From Collinsella aerofaciens (lineage in GTDB: Bacteria; Actinomycetota; Coriobacteriia; Coriobacteriales; Coriobacteriaceae): DNA of 64,000 nt. Of this stretch, positions 50,871 through 59,609 are shown one piece after another. A model generated the notes under the pieces. The model was given only the letters and a program-made list of their open reading frames with translations, did no database searches and had not been told where the DNA came from. The stretch's first letter is position 1; every line of letters starts with the position of its first letter. A program made the position numbers and the translations under genes. The stretch is taken from NCBI RefSeq assembly GCF_002736145.1, contig NZ_CP024160.1, positions 1,178,001-1,242,000 on the forward strand, read 5' to 3'.

Positions 50871-51851
50871 ATGAAGGACATCACCATCAGCCGCAGGAGC
50901 CTTCTGGTCTCCGCCGGCCTGCTCGCGCTCGTCCCGCTTGCCGGATGCGGCGGCAACTCTGGTTCCGGCTCTGCTGCCGCCGGTTCCGACTACACCATCG
51001 GCGTTCTGCAGCTCACCGAGCACTCCGCACTCGACGCCGCCAACGACGGCTTTGTCAAGGCCATCAAGGAGAGCGGCCTTAAGGTCAAGATCGACCAGAA
51101 GAACGCCCAGAACGACCAGTCCACGTGTAAGTCCATTGCCGACAAGTTTGTGGGCGACAACGTCAACCTGATTTATGCCATCGCCACGCCCGCCGCGCAG
51201 GCTGCCGCCGGCGCCACGGCCGATATCCCCATCGTGGGCTGTGCCATCACCGACTACGCCGCCTCCGGCCTGGTCCAGGACAACGACAAGCCCGGCACCA
51301 ACGTCACGGGTGCTTCCGACCTCACCCCGGTCGCCGAGCAGCTCGAGATGATGCAGAAGGTCCTGCCCGACGTTAAAAAGGTCGGCCTGCTCTACTGTAC
51401 CGCCGAGTCCAACTCCGACGTCCAGATCAAGGCCGCCAAGAAGGAGCTCGACAAGCTGGGCCTCGAGTACACTGACTTCACCGTCTCGAGCTCCAACGAG
51501 ATTCAGTCCGTCGTCGAGTCTGCCGTGGGCAAGGTCGACGCGCTGTACTCCCCCACTGACAACACCATCGCCGCGGGCGCTTCGCAGGTCGGCCAGATCT
51601 GCAAGGAGAATAAGCTCCCCTTCGTGACCGGCGAGGAGGGTATGTGCATGGCCGGCGGCCTGTTCACCCTCTCCATCAACTATAAGGACCTGGGCTACGC
51701 CGCGGGCGAGATGGCCGTTAAGATCCTGAAGGGCGAGGCCAAGCCCGAGGATATGCCGATCAAGCACCTCTCGAGCAAGGACCTGGTCGTCGTCAAGAAC
51801 GACGAGATGGCCGAGGCGCTGGGCATCGACCTTTCCGCTCTGGACGAGTAG
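50871..51851 (+). CDS. ABC transporter substrate-binding lipoprotein
   Basis: 326 residues. The signal sequence has a twin-arginine-like SRRSLLVSAGLLALVPLAGC ending in a lipobox with Cys at position 26. The mature part resembles the PF04392 (ABC_sub_bind) group: GVLQLTEHSALDAANDGFVKAI, IYAIATPAAQAAAGATADIPIVG and KKVGLLYCTAESNSD. Relatives such as streptococcal TrpX bind aromatic amino acids; the ligand here is not proven. A permease and an ATPase follow. The stem-loop at 51923 may raise the level of this gene over theirs. Confidence 0.9.
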   Translation: MKDITISRRSLLVSAGLLALVPLAGCGGNSGSGSAAAGSDYTIGVLQLTEHSALDAANDGFVKAIKESGLKVKIDQKNAQNDQSTCKSIADKFVGDNVNLIYAIATPAAQAAAGATADIPIVGCAITDYAASGLVQDNDKPGTNVTGASDLTPVAEQLEMMQKVLPDVKKVGLLYCTAESNSDVQIKAAKKELDKLGLEYTDFTVSSSNEIQSVVESAVGKVDALYSPTDNTIAAGASQVGQICKENKLPFVTGEEGMCMAGGLFTLSINYKDLGYAAGEMAVKILKGEAKPEDMPIKHLSSKDLVVVKNDEMAEALGIDLSALDE

Positions 51852-51922
51852 CGCCATGCGCGGTAACGCGTCTAGGGCCCGCACGCGCGCCACAGCCGCG
51901 TTATTCAATATCTGAGTCCTTG

Positions 51923-51951
51923 GGGCGAACGCTAAAGACCGGCGTTCGCCC
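51923..51951 (+). terminator. Stem-loop between binding protein and permease genes
   Basis: GGGCGAACGC (51923-51932) pairs perfectly with GCGTTCGCCC (51942-51951). No proper U run follows, so partial termination or mRNA protection of the upstream gene is more likely than full termination. Confidence 0.6.
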
Positions 51952-52055
51952 TGCTTGTTTCGGATGAGACAAAACATCCGTCCGCAGCTCTTTTATGCAT
52001 TGGTACCGCTATTATGGAAAATCACGTGTCCACCCTATCCTAGGAGGTATGAAGC

Positions 52056-52979
52056 ATGCTCATTGCATTGCAGGGCGCCGTTTCACAGGGCGTCCTCTGG
52101 GGCATTATGGTGCTTGGCGTGTTTATCACGTTCCGCCTGCTCGACATCCCCGATATGACCTGCGACGGCAGCTTTGCCCTCGGCGGCTGTGTCTGCGCCG
52201 TGCTCATCGTCAACAATAACGTCGATCCCTTGCTCGCCGTGCTGGCCGGCATGTGCGCCGGCGCCATCGCGGGCGCCGTCACGGGCATCTTGACCACCGT
52301 CTTTGAGATTCCCGCAATCCTCGCCGGAATCCTTACGCAGATCAGTCTGTGGTCCATCAACCTGCGCATCATGGGCAAGTCCAACACGCCCATCCTTGCC
52401 AAGGGCACTATCTTCTCATCCGTCAGCAACATGACGGGCCTGCCGCAGTCCACTGTTGCCATTATCCTAGGCATTGTGCTGGCCGTGGCCATCGTCGCCA
52501 TCCTGTACTGGTTCTTTGGCACCGAGATCGGCTCGGCGCTGCGTGCCACCGGCAACAACGAGTACATGATCCGCGCCCTGGGCGTTAACACCAACACCAC
52601 CAAAATGATCGCCCTCGTGCTCTCCAACGCCCTCATTGGCCTTTCGGGTGCGCTCATCTGCCAGAGCCAGAAGTACGCCGACATTGGCATGGGCACCGGC
52701 GCCATCGTTATCGGTCTTGCCGCCATCGTCATCGGCGAGGTGCTCGGTCGCCTGCTGCCCGGCGGCCTCACGCAGTTTAGCGTCCGTCTTGCTTCCGCCG
52801 TCTTTGGCTCCGTGGTGTACTTCCTTATCCGCGCCATCGTGCTGCAGCTGGGCATGGACGCCAACGACATGAAGCTACTCTCCGCCGTGATCGTCGCCGT
52901 GGCCCTGTGCGTGCCCGTGGTTTGGGAGCGCTATAAGCTCCGCAGCTCCTACACGAAGGGAGATGAGGCAGATGCTTAA
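52056..52979 (+). CDS. ABC transporter permease, branched-chain-type family
   Basis: 307 residues, with AGGAGG 8 nt before the ATG. About eight to nine hydrophobic helices; MTCDGSFALGGCVCAVLI and GLSGALICQSQKYADIGMGTGAIVIGLAAIVIGEVLG match the BPD_transp_2 (LivH-like) permeases that work with PF04392 binding proteins. It forms a homodimeric pore with the ATPase encoded next. Its stop overlaps the ATPase start. Confidence 0.92.
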   Translation: MLIALQGAVSQGVLWGIMVLGVFITFRLLDIPDMTCDGSFALGGCVCAVLIVNNNVDPLLAVLAGMCAGAIAGAVTGILTTVFEIPAILAGILTQISLWSINLRIMGKSNTPILAKGTIFSSVSNMTGLPQSTVAIILGIVLAVAIVAILYWFFGTEIGSALRATGNNEYMIRALGVNTNTTKMIALVLSNALIGLSGALICQSQKYADIGMGTGAIVIGLAAIVIGEVLGRLLPGGLTQFSVRLASAVFGSVVYFLIRAIVLQLGMDANDMKLLSAVIVAVALCVPVVWERYKLRSSYTKGDEADA

Positions 52980-53766
52980 GCTCTCGCACGTCAAGAAGAC
53001 CTTTAACAAGGGCACCGTCACCGAGAAGCGCGCGCTCACCGGCGTCGACCTCACCCTCAACGATGGCGACTTTGTAACCGTGATTGGCGGCAACGGCGCC
53101 GGCAAGTCCACGCTGCTCAACATGATTGCCGGCGTGTATCCACTCGATTCGGGCGTTATTGAGCTCGACGGCAACGATATCTCGCGTCTGAGCGAGTCGC
53201 AGCGCGCCAAGTACCTGGGCCGTGTGTTCCAGGACCCCATGCGCGGCACCGCAGCCGACATGCAGATTGCCGAGAATCTAGCCCTCGCCAAGCGCCGCGG
53301 CCAGCGTCGCGGTCTTTCGTGGGGCGTCACCAAGGCCGAGAAGGACGAGTACGTTGAACTGCTCAAGCGTCTGGACCTTGGTCTGGACACGCGCCTCAAC
53401 GCCAAGGTCGGCCTGCTCTCGGGCGGCCAGCGCCAGGCACTCACCCTGCTGATGGCCACGCTCACCAAGCCGCGTCTGCTGCTGCTCGACGAGCACACGG
53501 CGGCCCTCGACCCCAAGACGGCCTCTAAGGTGCTCAACCTGACCGAGGAGATCGTCGACGAGAACCGCCTGACCACGCTCATGGTCACGCACAACATGAA
53601 CGATGCCATCCGTCTGGGCAACCGTCTGATCATGATGCACGAGGGCCACGTGATCTACGACGTGGCGGGCGACGAGAAAAAGTCGCTCACCGTGGCCGAC
53701 CTGCTTCAGAAGTTTGAGGAGGTCTCGGGCGGCGAGCTCGCCAACGACCGCATGCTACTAAGCTAA
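52972..53766 (+). CDS. ABC transporter ATP-binding protein
   Basis: 264 residues from the ATG at 52972 (MLKLSHVKKTFNKGTVTEKRAL); GGGAG lies 9 nt upstream, while the ATG at 52963 touches that site. Walker A GGNGAGKST, Q loop VFQDPMRGT, signature LSGGQRQA, Walker B LLLLDEHTAAL and H-loop VTHNM are all present. It energises the importer with the two preceding genes. It overlaps the permease by 8 bp. Confidence 0.95.
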   Translation: MLKLSHVKKTFNKGTVTEKRALTGVDLTLNDGDFVTVIGGNGAGKSTLLNMIAGVYPLDSGVIELDGNDISRLSESQRAKYLGRVFQDPMRGTAADMQIAENLALAKRRGQRRGLSWGVTKAEKDEYVELLKRLDLGLDTRLNAKVGLLSGGQRQALTLLMATLTKPRLLLLDEHTAALDPKTASKVLNLTEEIVDENRLTTLMVTHNMNDAIRLGNRLIMMHEGHVIYDVAGDEKKSLTVADLLQKFEEVSGGELANDRMLLS

Positions 53767-53774
53767 CGACTTAG

Positions 53775-53816
53775 AAAACCACCACAAAGGGGACAGGCAC
53801 CTTTGTGGTGGTTTTT
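53775..53816 (+). terminator. GGGGACAG-loop hairpin terminator after the ABC operon
   Basis: AAAACCACCACAAAGG (53775-53790) pairs perfectly with CCTTTGTGGTGGTTTT (53800-53815) around the loop GGACAGGCA, then TTG. The T run at the stem end allows termination, and the A run allows it on the other strand too. A close copy lies at 56764-56802. Confidence 0.85.
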
Positions 53817-53838
53817 GTTAAGGACTAAGGAAACTGCC

Positions 53839-55869
53839 ATGAAAAGATTCGTCCCCCGCCTTGCGTTAACCGTCTCGTTGTTTGCCGGCGCGCTCGCAGG
53901 CATCCCAAGCCTCGCTTTCGCGGGGAACCTGCCCGCCGCTATTGACGGCACTGTGACCGTCATGCACACCAACGACATCCACGGCAGCTACAAGTACAGC
54001 TACAACGAAAGCAAGGGCACCGGCACCGTCGGCTTCGACGGACTGGCAGTTCTCCATAGCGCCCAGGGCAGCGCCCCCGATCTTTTGCTCGATGCGGGCG
54101 ACACCTTCCACGGACAGTCCTTCGCCACCATGAGCGAGGGCAAGAGCATCGCCGAGCTCATGGACACCTTCTACGCCGACGGCTACGACGCGACCACGCC
54201 AGGCAACCACGACTGGAGCTATGGCGCGGACAAGCTTCGCACCATGACCGGCTCCAGCACCACCAGCACGCCCTTCGCCATGCTTTGCGCGAATGCAACG
54301 TCCTCGAACGGCGTATGGAGCTCGAGCATCACGAAGACGCTCAACCGCACCTGGGAGGACAGTGAAAGTCACTCAACGTTCGCCTACCAGATCAAGGTCG
54401 GCGTTGTAGGAGCCATGGATGAATCGCTTGGCTCCTCGCTGCGTGCAGACCTAGTCGCGGGCACCAACTTCTCGAGTGCCGCGAACGCCATCAATGCCGA
54501 GGCAGAGCAGCTGCGCAAGGAGGGCTGCGATGTTGTTGTTTGTATCGCGCACACGCTCGACGCCAAGACCTTTGCCACGCGGCTCCGTGGCGTCGATGCC
54601 CTTATCGCAGGCCACGAGCACATCAACCTTAACGAGAAGGTGACGGGAGCCGACGGCAAGACAATCCACGTTGTCGAGGCGGGCAGCGCCTTTGCCGAAG
54701 TGGGACTGCTTTCCGTCCCCTACGAGTACGACACCAAGGGCACTGAAAGCACCGACGATGACACGGTGGCAGTATACGCAGGCAAAAGCGACGAGAAGCT
54801 CTATACCGCCAAGGATGTAAACGTTCTTTTGACCGACCCCAACAAGGGCTCCACCTATCAGAGCACCCTTGATGAGGTCCACGACAACAAGATCAAGCCG
54901 CTCGACGATGCCTTTAGCGCCGCATCGAGCGAGGTGCTCGGCACGAGCTCTACCAATTATTTCTACGGCGAGAACGCATCTGGCACGCACGGCTGGGAGA
55001 TGGTGCGCACCACCGATTTCCGCCCCAGCAAGGAGGGCGACACCACCAAGGCCCAGACCATCGGACATGTGATCTGCGGCTCCTATCTTGACCTGACGGG
55101 CGCGGACCTTGCCATCGAGAACGCGGGCGGCATCCGCGGCGGCATCGCTGCGGGCGATGTGACCGCCGGCAACGTCATCGCTATCTCGCCCTACGGCAAC
55201 ACCGCGGAGACCTGGACCATGACCGGTGCGGACTTCCTGGCAGCGCTCGAGCACTCGCTGCAGATCAGCGACGAGTGCAATCACAGCTACGAGCTTCAGC
55301 AGGCTTATGTGGCGGCCGGTCACACCGAGCAGGAGGCGCAAGACAAGTACAAGTGGCGCGACGATTCCGGTAGCGTCCTTTCCTTCGGTGGCATTAACGT
55401 AACGATCGACTGGACGCAGCCCGAAGGCAAGCGCATCGTGAGCGCCACACTCACCAAGGACGGCACGGCACTTGATCCCGCCAAGGACTATACCGTCGCC
55501 ACTAACAACTACATCATCACCAACACGACTGACTTCCCCACCTTCGCAAACGCCACCAAGCACACCGAGTGGGGTACCTGCGAGTCAGCGCTTAGGGCGT
55601 TGATCGGGCAGAACGGCTGGGAGAACAAGATGGCCTCGCTCGCGGGCACCATCAGCTTTGGCTCCGCTGCCGTGGACCCCACGCCCACACCGGCCCCGAC
55701 GCCTGAGCCCTCGCCTAAGACGGACGCGACGACCACGAAGGTCATCACCAAGAAGACGACCGGCAAGCTCGCCGCAACGGGAGACCGCACGCTAGCCGTG
55801 ATCGGCGCATGCCTCATCGGCGGCATCGTCATCATCATTCTCGGCATTATCTGGAAGCGTCGACGCTAA
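53839..55869 (+). CDS. Cell-wall-anchored 5'-nucleotidase/2',3'-cyclic phosphodiesterase (UshA-like)
   Basis: 676 residues from the ATG at 53839, with AAGGAAACTGCC upstream. Signal peptide with likely cleavage after AFA (residue 28). Metallophosphoesterase domain: MHTNDIHGS, LDAGDTFHG, TPGNHDWSYG, GHEHINL; nucleotidase C-terminal domain with NAGGIRGGI. A Pro/Thr linker (DPTPTPAPTPEPSPK), LAATG, a membrane helix and KRRR form a sortase-type wall anchor. It releases phosphate and nucleosides from extracellular nucleotides. Confidence 0.93.
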   Translation: MKRFVPRLALTVSLFAGALAGIPSLAFAGNLPAAIDGTVTVMHTNDIHGSYKYSYNESKGTGTVGFDGLAVLHSAQGSAPDLLLDAGDTFHGQSFATMSEGKSIAELMDTFYADGYDATTPGNHDWSYGADKLRTMTGSSTTSTPFAMLCANATSSNGVWSSSITKTLNRTWEDSESHSTFAYQIKVGVVGAMDESLGSSLRADLVAGTNFSSAANAINAEAEQLRKEGCDVVVCIAHTLDAKTFATRLRGVDALIAGHEHINLNEKVTGADGKTIHVVEAGSAFAEVGLLSVPYEYDTKGTESTDDDTVAVYAGKSDEKLYTAKDVNVLLTDPNKGSTYQSTLDEVHDNKIKPLDDAFSAASSEVLGTSSTNYFYGENASGTHGWEMVRTTDFRPSKEGDTTKAQTIGHVICGSYLDLTGADLAIENAGGIRGGIAAGDVTAGNVIAISPYGNTAETWTMTGADFLAALEHSLQISDECNHSYELQQAYVAAGHTEQEAQDKYKWRDDSGSVLSFGGINVTIDWTQPEGKRIVSATLTKDGTALDPAKDYTVATNNYIITNTTDFPTFANATKHTEWGTCESALRALIGQNGWENKMASLAGTISFGSAAVDPTPTPAPTPEPSPKTDATTTKVITKKTTGKLAATGDRTLAVIGACLIGGIVIIILGIIWKRRR

Positions 55870-55920
55870 GCTACACCGCCGGGCCTTGCAGCCCCGCCGC
55901 GTAAACCTTATATCGAGCAC

Positions 55921-55955
55921 AGAAGCCCGTCCGAATTTGATCGGACGGGCTTCTT
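55921..55955 (+). terminator. Terminator of the 5'-nucleotidase gene
   Basis: AGAAGCCCGTCCGA (55921-55934) pairs perfectly with TCGGACGGGCTTCT (55941-55954), followed by TGG. The T-rich end is short but the stem is strong. Confidence 0.75.
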
Positions 55956-55997
55956 GGTGGGTATCATGGTTGGATGATCATGAGGAGGTTTACCTAC

Positions 55998-56765
55998 ATG
56001 GAATTGTTTGAGCCGATTCTTCATTTCTTTGAGCAGCGATGGGTCCACAACATCATCTGGGCCGGCATCTTGGCCATCGGCACCGCCGTTGCCGCCAAAG
56101 TCGCGTCCAAGACCCTGCACCACCTGCTTAACCGCGACGATAACCCGCTCCCAGCATCGAGCATCTTCATCAACATCGCGCGCGCCGTCATCTGGATGAT
56201 CGGCGGCAGCTTTATCCTCGACAACTGTTTTGGCATTAATGCAAACGCCCTCGTCGCCGCTCTTGGCGTCGGCGGCATCGCCATCTCGCTCGGCTTTCAG
56301 GACACGCTGTCGAACCTTATCGGCGGTATGCAGGTGACGTTTATGGGCATTATCAAACCCGGCGACAATATCGAGGTCGGCGGCGTATCCGGCGTGGTCC
56401 AAGACATCACCTGGCGCCACACGACCATCGAGGACGCCTGCGGGCAGACCATCATTGTGCCCAACTCCAACATCTCCAAGAACACACTCGTGCATCTGAT
56501 GCCCTTTGGGCGCGTGGCCGTGCCCGTTGCCGTAAAGGACACGTCTAAGTGGGCTTCCCTTGACGCGCTGGCAGACGAGCTCACGAGCGCAACCAAAACG
56601 GCCGTCTCGCCCATCTCTGGCTTTGACAAGGAGCCGTACGTGCTCTTTAGCGAGATCGGCGACTTTGGCATTAAGGGCAAAATCATCTTTATCGTCAGCG
56701 ACGATAGCACCACTTTTACGGCAGCCGACGCCTGCATTCGTGCCATCGCCCCCATCATCGCCTAA
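55998..56765 (+). CDS. Small-conductance mechanosensitive channel (MscS family)
   Basis: 255 residues from the ATG at 55998, with AGGAGG 10 nt upstream. Two to three membrane helices (to about residue 100), then the pore helix and MscS domain: ANALVAALGVGGIAISLGFQDTLSNLIGG, KPGDNIEVGGVSGVVQDITWRHTTI and IVPNSNISKNTLV. It opens under membrane tension to release osmolytes. A GGGGACAG-type hairpin begins in its stop codon, so it is probably monocistronic. Confidence 0.93.
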   Translation: MELFEPILHFFEQRWVHNIIWAGILAIGTAVAAKVASKTLHHLLNRDDNPLPASSIFINIARAVIWMIGGSFILDNCFGINANALVAALGVGGIAISLGFQDTLSNLIGGMQVTFMGIIKPGDNIEVGGVSGVVQDITWRHTTIEDACGQTIIVPNSNISKNTLVHLMPFGRVAVPVAVKDTSKWASLDALADELTSATKTAVSPISGFDKEPYVLFSEIGDFGIKGKIIFIVSDDSTTFTAADACIRAIAPIIA

Positions 56766-56802
56766 ACCGCCACAAAGGGGACAGGCACCTTTGTGGTGGT
56801 TT
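56764..56802 (+). terminator. GGGGACAG-loop hairpin after mscS
   Basis: AAACCGCCACAAAGG (56764-56778) pairs with CCTTTGTGGTGGTTT (56788-56802) with one G.T, around loop GGACAGGCA. It is nearly identical to the hairpin at 53775 and begins within the mscS stop codon. Confidence 0.75.
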
Positions 56803-56858
56803 CACATCGTGGTACCATGGTTCATATCGTTGTTTAAACGACTAAGGGAGTAGACACC

Positions 56859-58775
56859 ATGGAAGAGGCCTATCGTCAAGCACGCAAGCGCGGCGAGCAG
56901 GGACGCCGTCGCGCCATCAGCCAAAGCGAGCACCCGTACCTCACGGACCTCGACAGTTTGGTTGCTCAGCTCCCCTTAGGTCAGCGAGAGAATGTCGGCC
57001 TGCGGGATATTCCGCTCGAAATGGTCGTCGGCACGGTCACCAAGGGCCGTCAGTCCGCTTTTTCATGCAACTTTATGCCCTTGTTGCCGTTTAACACCGA
57101 GTTCGCCCGCAAGTGGTCCAACCTCTACGACATCCAGGTGACCGAGGGCTATCGCGACCCCATCATCGTCACCGAGTTCATGCATCGGTTCTACGTCCAG
57201 GAGGGCAACAAGCGCGTCAGCGTCCTCAAATTCCTGGACGCCCCGACGGTTTCAGCCAAGGTCACCCGTCTCTACCCCGGCACATGGGATTCCGTCGAAA
57301 GTCGCCTATACGGCGAGTTCTGCGCGTTTTGGCGCGTCTGCCCCCTATACGAGATCGAGTTCTCGCGCGAGGGAAGCTACGAGACGCTCGCCAAGATGCT
57401 CGGCCAGGACCTTGTCGAAAAGTGGCCACAGAAAAAGGTCGACTACCTGCGCCACACCTTCCTACTCTTTAAACGCGCCTACCTTCGCGCGGGCGGCGAC
57501 CACCTGGACATTACGCCTGCCGACGCCATGCTCGTCTACCTCAATGTGTACAACCAGGACCGCCTGTTGGATACACCGACGGATATCGTCGTAAACCGCC
57601 TGTGCAAGATTTGGCGCGAATTGGTCATTGCCGGCAAAAATGACGAGGACAAGGTCGATCTTGTCGAGGCACCGAGTGTCGATGAGGAAGAGGCGCTCGC
57701 CAAGTCCACCTCCGGCGTGCTCAACTTCTTTATGGGCAAGACCGTCTACTCGGCGGCCAACCCCCTGCGCATCGCCTTTATCCATGAGTTCCCCTGTGCG
57801 ACGTCGAGCTGGGACAGCCTGCACGACCAAGGGCGTCAGTATCTCGATGAGCACTTTGGCGGTATCGTGCGCACCGAGGCGTTCGAGGACTGTCACAATC
57901 CGGACGTGTTCTACGCCGCCGTGGAAACGGCTGTCAAACATGGAGCTAACGTCATCTTCTCGACCTCGCACCGCCTGATGGAATACACGCTCAGAGCTGC
58001 CGTTGAGTATCCCCAGGTGCGGTTCCTTAACTGCTCTATCGGCCTTCCCCACCAAAGCGTCCGTTCGTACTTTGGCAAGATGTACGAGGCCAAGTTCCTC
58101 CTGGGCGCCCTTGCCGCCAGTATGGCGGACAACCACCGTATCGGCTACCACGCGTCGGTCTTCGCCTCGGGCGCGCTTAGCGAGATCAACGCCTTTGCGA
58201 TTGGCGCCTCGCTGCTCGACCCCCGTGCGCAAATTATCCTGACCTGGGGCGATGTGCCCGCCGGAGGCCTTGCCGAGGCCATGTGCCGCGAAGGCGTGAG
58301 CGTCATGACCGGCGCTGACATGTCAAAGTCGCTCGTAGACCCTACGGCCTACGGACTCCACCGCCTGGTCGATGGCAAGGTCGTCGGCATCGCCATGCCG
58401 GTCTGGAACTGGGGCCGATACTACGAGCTTATCGTGCGAAGCCTGCTGCATGGCACCTGGGATGAGACCAGTGACGACAGCCAGGTTCGCGCCGTCAACT
58501 ACTGGTATGGCATGAGCTCGGGCGTCATCGACATTCGCTACGCTCCGGGCCTGCCCTATCAAACGCGCAAACTGGTGCAGCTGCTCCGCAATGGCATCGT
58601 CGAGAGCTCCATCAATCCATTTGGCGGCGAGCTTCATAGCCAAGACGGCGTGGTGCAGATCGAGGGCTTTCCCCCACTGCCGAGCGCGCAGATTGTCGAG
58701 ATGAATTGGCTGGCGGACAACGTGGTAGGCACCATTCCGCAGCTCGACGATGAGCCGGGAGTTACCGCCCTATGA
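56859..58775 (+). CDS. Cytosolic protein with ParB-like N-domain and BMP (PnrA-like) C-domain
   Basis: 638 residues with no signal peptide or lipobox. Residues about 97-125 (EGYRDPIIVTEFMHRFYVQE, then GNKRVSVLKF) look like the ParB/sulfiredoxin core, where GNKR replaces GHRR. A helical linker (195-300) leads to a BMP domain (about 302-570: RIAFIHEFPCATSSWDSLHD, GANVIFSTSHRLMEYTLRAA, YEAKFLLGALAASM). BMP domains usually bind nucleosides as lipoproteins of ABC importers; a cytosolic one suggests a sensor. It overlaps the next gene by 4 bp. The true function is unknown. Confidence 0.75.
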   Translation: MEEAYRQARKRGEQGRRRAISQSEHPYLTDLDSLVAQLPLGQRENVGLRDIPLEMVVGTVTKGRQSAFSCNFMPLLPFNTEFARKWSNLYDIQVTEGYRDPIIVTEFMHRFYVQEGNKRVSVLKFLDAPTVSAKVTRLYPGTWDSVESRLYGEFCAFWRVCPLYEIEFSREGSYETLAKMLGQDLVEKWPQKKVDYLRHTFLLFKRAYLRAGGDHLDITPADAMLVYLNVYNQDRLLDTPTDIVVNRLCKIWRELVIAGKNDEDKVDLVEAPSVDEEEALAKSTSGVLNFFMGKTVYSAANPLRIAFIHEFPCATSSWDSLHDQGRQYLDEHFGGIVRTEAFEDCHNPDVFYAAVETAVKHGANVIFSTSHRLMEYTLRAAVEYPQVRFLNCSIGLPHQSVRSYFGKMYEAKFLLGALAASMADNHRIGYHASVFASGALSEINAFAIGASLLDPRAQIILTWGDVPAGGLAEAMCREGVSVMTGADMSKSLVDPTAYGLHRLVDGKVVGIAMPVWNWGRYYELIVRSLLHGTWDETSDDSQVRAVNYWYGMSSGVIDIRYAPGLPYQTRKLVQLLRNGIVESSINPFGGELHSQDGVVQIEGFPPLPSAQIVEMNWLADNVVGTIPQLDDEPGVTAL

Positions 58776-59482
58776 AGATCCTTGCCATAGCAGATACCGA
58801 AGAACGATGCCTTTGGGAGTGCTTTCGCAAGGAGCGCTTTGAGGGTGTCGACCTGATTCTGTCTGCCGGCGATCTGGACCCGGACTATCTTGAGTTTTTG
58901 GTCACCGTCATCAACAAACCGCTCATCTACGTTCGCGGCAACCACGACGACCGCTACGCACGTCATGCACCGGGCGGATGTATCTGCGTGGAAGACAGCG
59001 TGTACACGTACCGAGGGATTCGCATTGCGGGCCTTGGCGGGTCCATGCGTTATCGCGACGGCGCCAACATGTACACCGAACGCGAGATGTCCAAGCGCAT
59101 GCGTAAGCTGTCGCGTAAGGTTAGGATGGTCGGCGGGTGCGACATTCTGCTTACCCATGCGCCCGCCGCCGGTATGGGTGATTTGGACGATCTGCCGCAT
59201 CGAGGGTTTGAGTGCTTTAACACGGCGCTTGAGTCCTGGGGGGTCGACTACATGGTGCATGGGCATGTACACCAAAGCTACGGTTACGATTTTCAGCGCG
59301 AGCGGCATCATGTGTGTGGAACGACGATCATCAACGCCTGCGGCTATACGCAGTTTGAGCTCGACCAGACGCGCTACCCCATCCGTGGCTGGCAGGCGGC
59401 CTGGCTCAATTCGCAAACCATGCGCCGCGAGCTCAAGCGCCACGATGCCATCGAGTCCTCAACCGCCAGAACACCCTGGTAG
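58772..59482 (+). CDS. Calcineurin-like metallophosphoesterase with altered first motif
   Basis: 236 residues. It has GDLDPDYLEFL, GNHDDRY, THAPAAGMGD and GHVHQSYG, the metal motifs of the family, but the first motif is ADTEER, with Glu where the usual DxH has His. Such enzymes cleave phosphodiesters or phosphomonoesters. ATGA overlap with the ParB/BMP gene implies tight co-translation and probably a joint role. The substrate is unknown. Confidence 0.85.
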   Translation: MKILAIADTEERCLWECFRKERFEGVDLILSAGDLDPDYLEFLVTVINKPLIYVRGNHDDRYARHAPGGCICVEDSVYTYRGIRIAGLGGSMRYRDGANMYTEREMSKRMRKLSRKVRMVGGCDILLTHAPAAGMGDLDDLPHRGFECFNTALESWGVDYMVHGHVHQSYGYDFQRERHHVCGTTIINACGYTQFELDQTRYPIRGWQAAWLNSQTMRRELKRHDAIESSTARTPW

Positions 59483-59523
59483 CCACCTCAAAGGGGACAC
59501 TGTCCCCTTTGAGGTGGCTTTAC
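59481..59523 (+). terminator. Perfect 18-bp GGGGAC hairpin after the phosphoesterase
   Basis: AGCCACCTCAAAGGGGAC (59481-59498) and its exact complement (59502-59519) enclose a 3-nt loop; TTTACC follows. It belongs to the GGGGACAG hairpin family but with a different stem from those at 53775 and 56764. Confidence 0.82.
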
Positions 59524-59534
59524 CCCGAGATAGC

Positions 59535-59574
59535 AAGAAACCCGGTCCTGCACGAGGCAGAACCGGGTTTCTTT
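59535..59574 (-). terminator. Terminator of rplK-rplA
   Basis: AAGAAACCCGGT (59535-59546) pairs with ACCGGGTTTCTT (59562-59573). T-rich stem ends on both strands make it bidirectional. It lies 36 bp past the rplA stop. Confidence 0.8.
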
Positions 59575-59609
59575 AGCAATGCTTGCTTTGCTCAGGCAGT
59601 AACTAGCAG

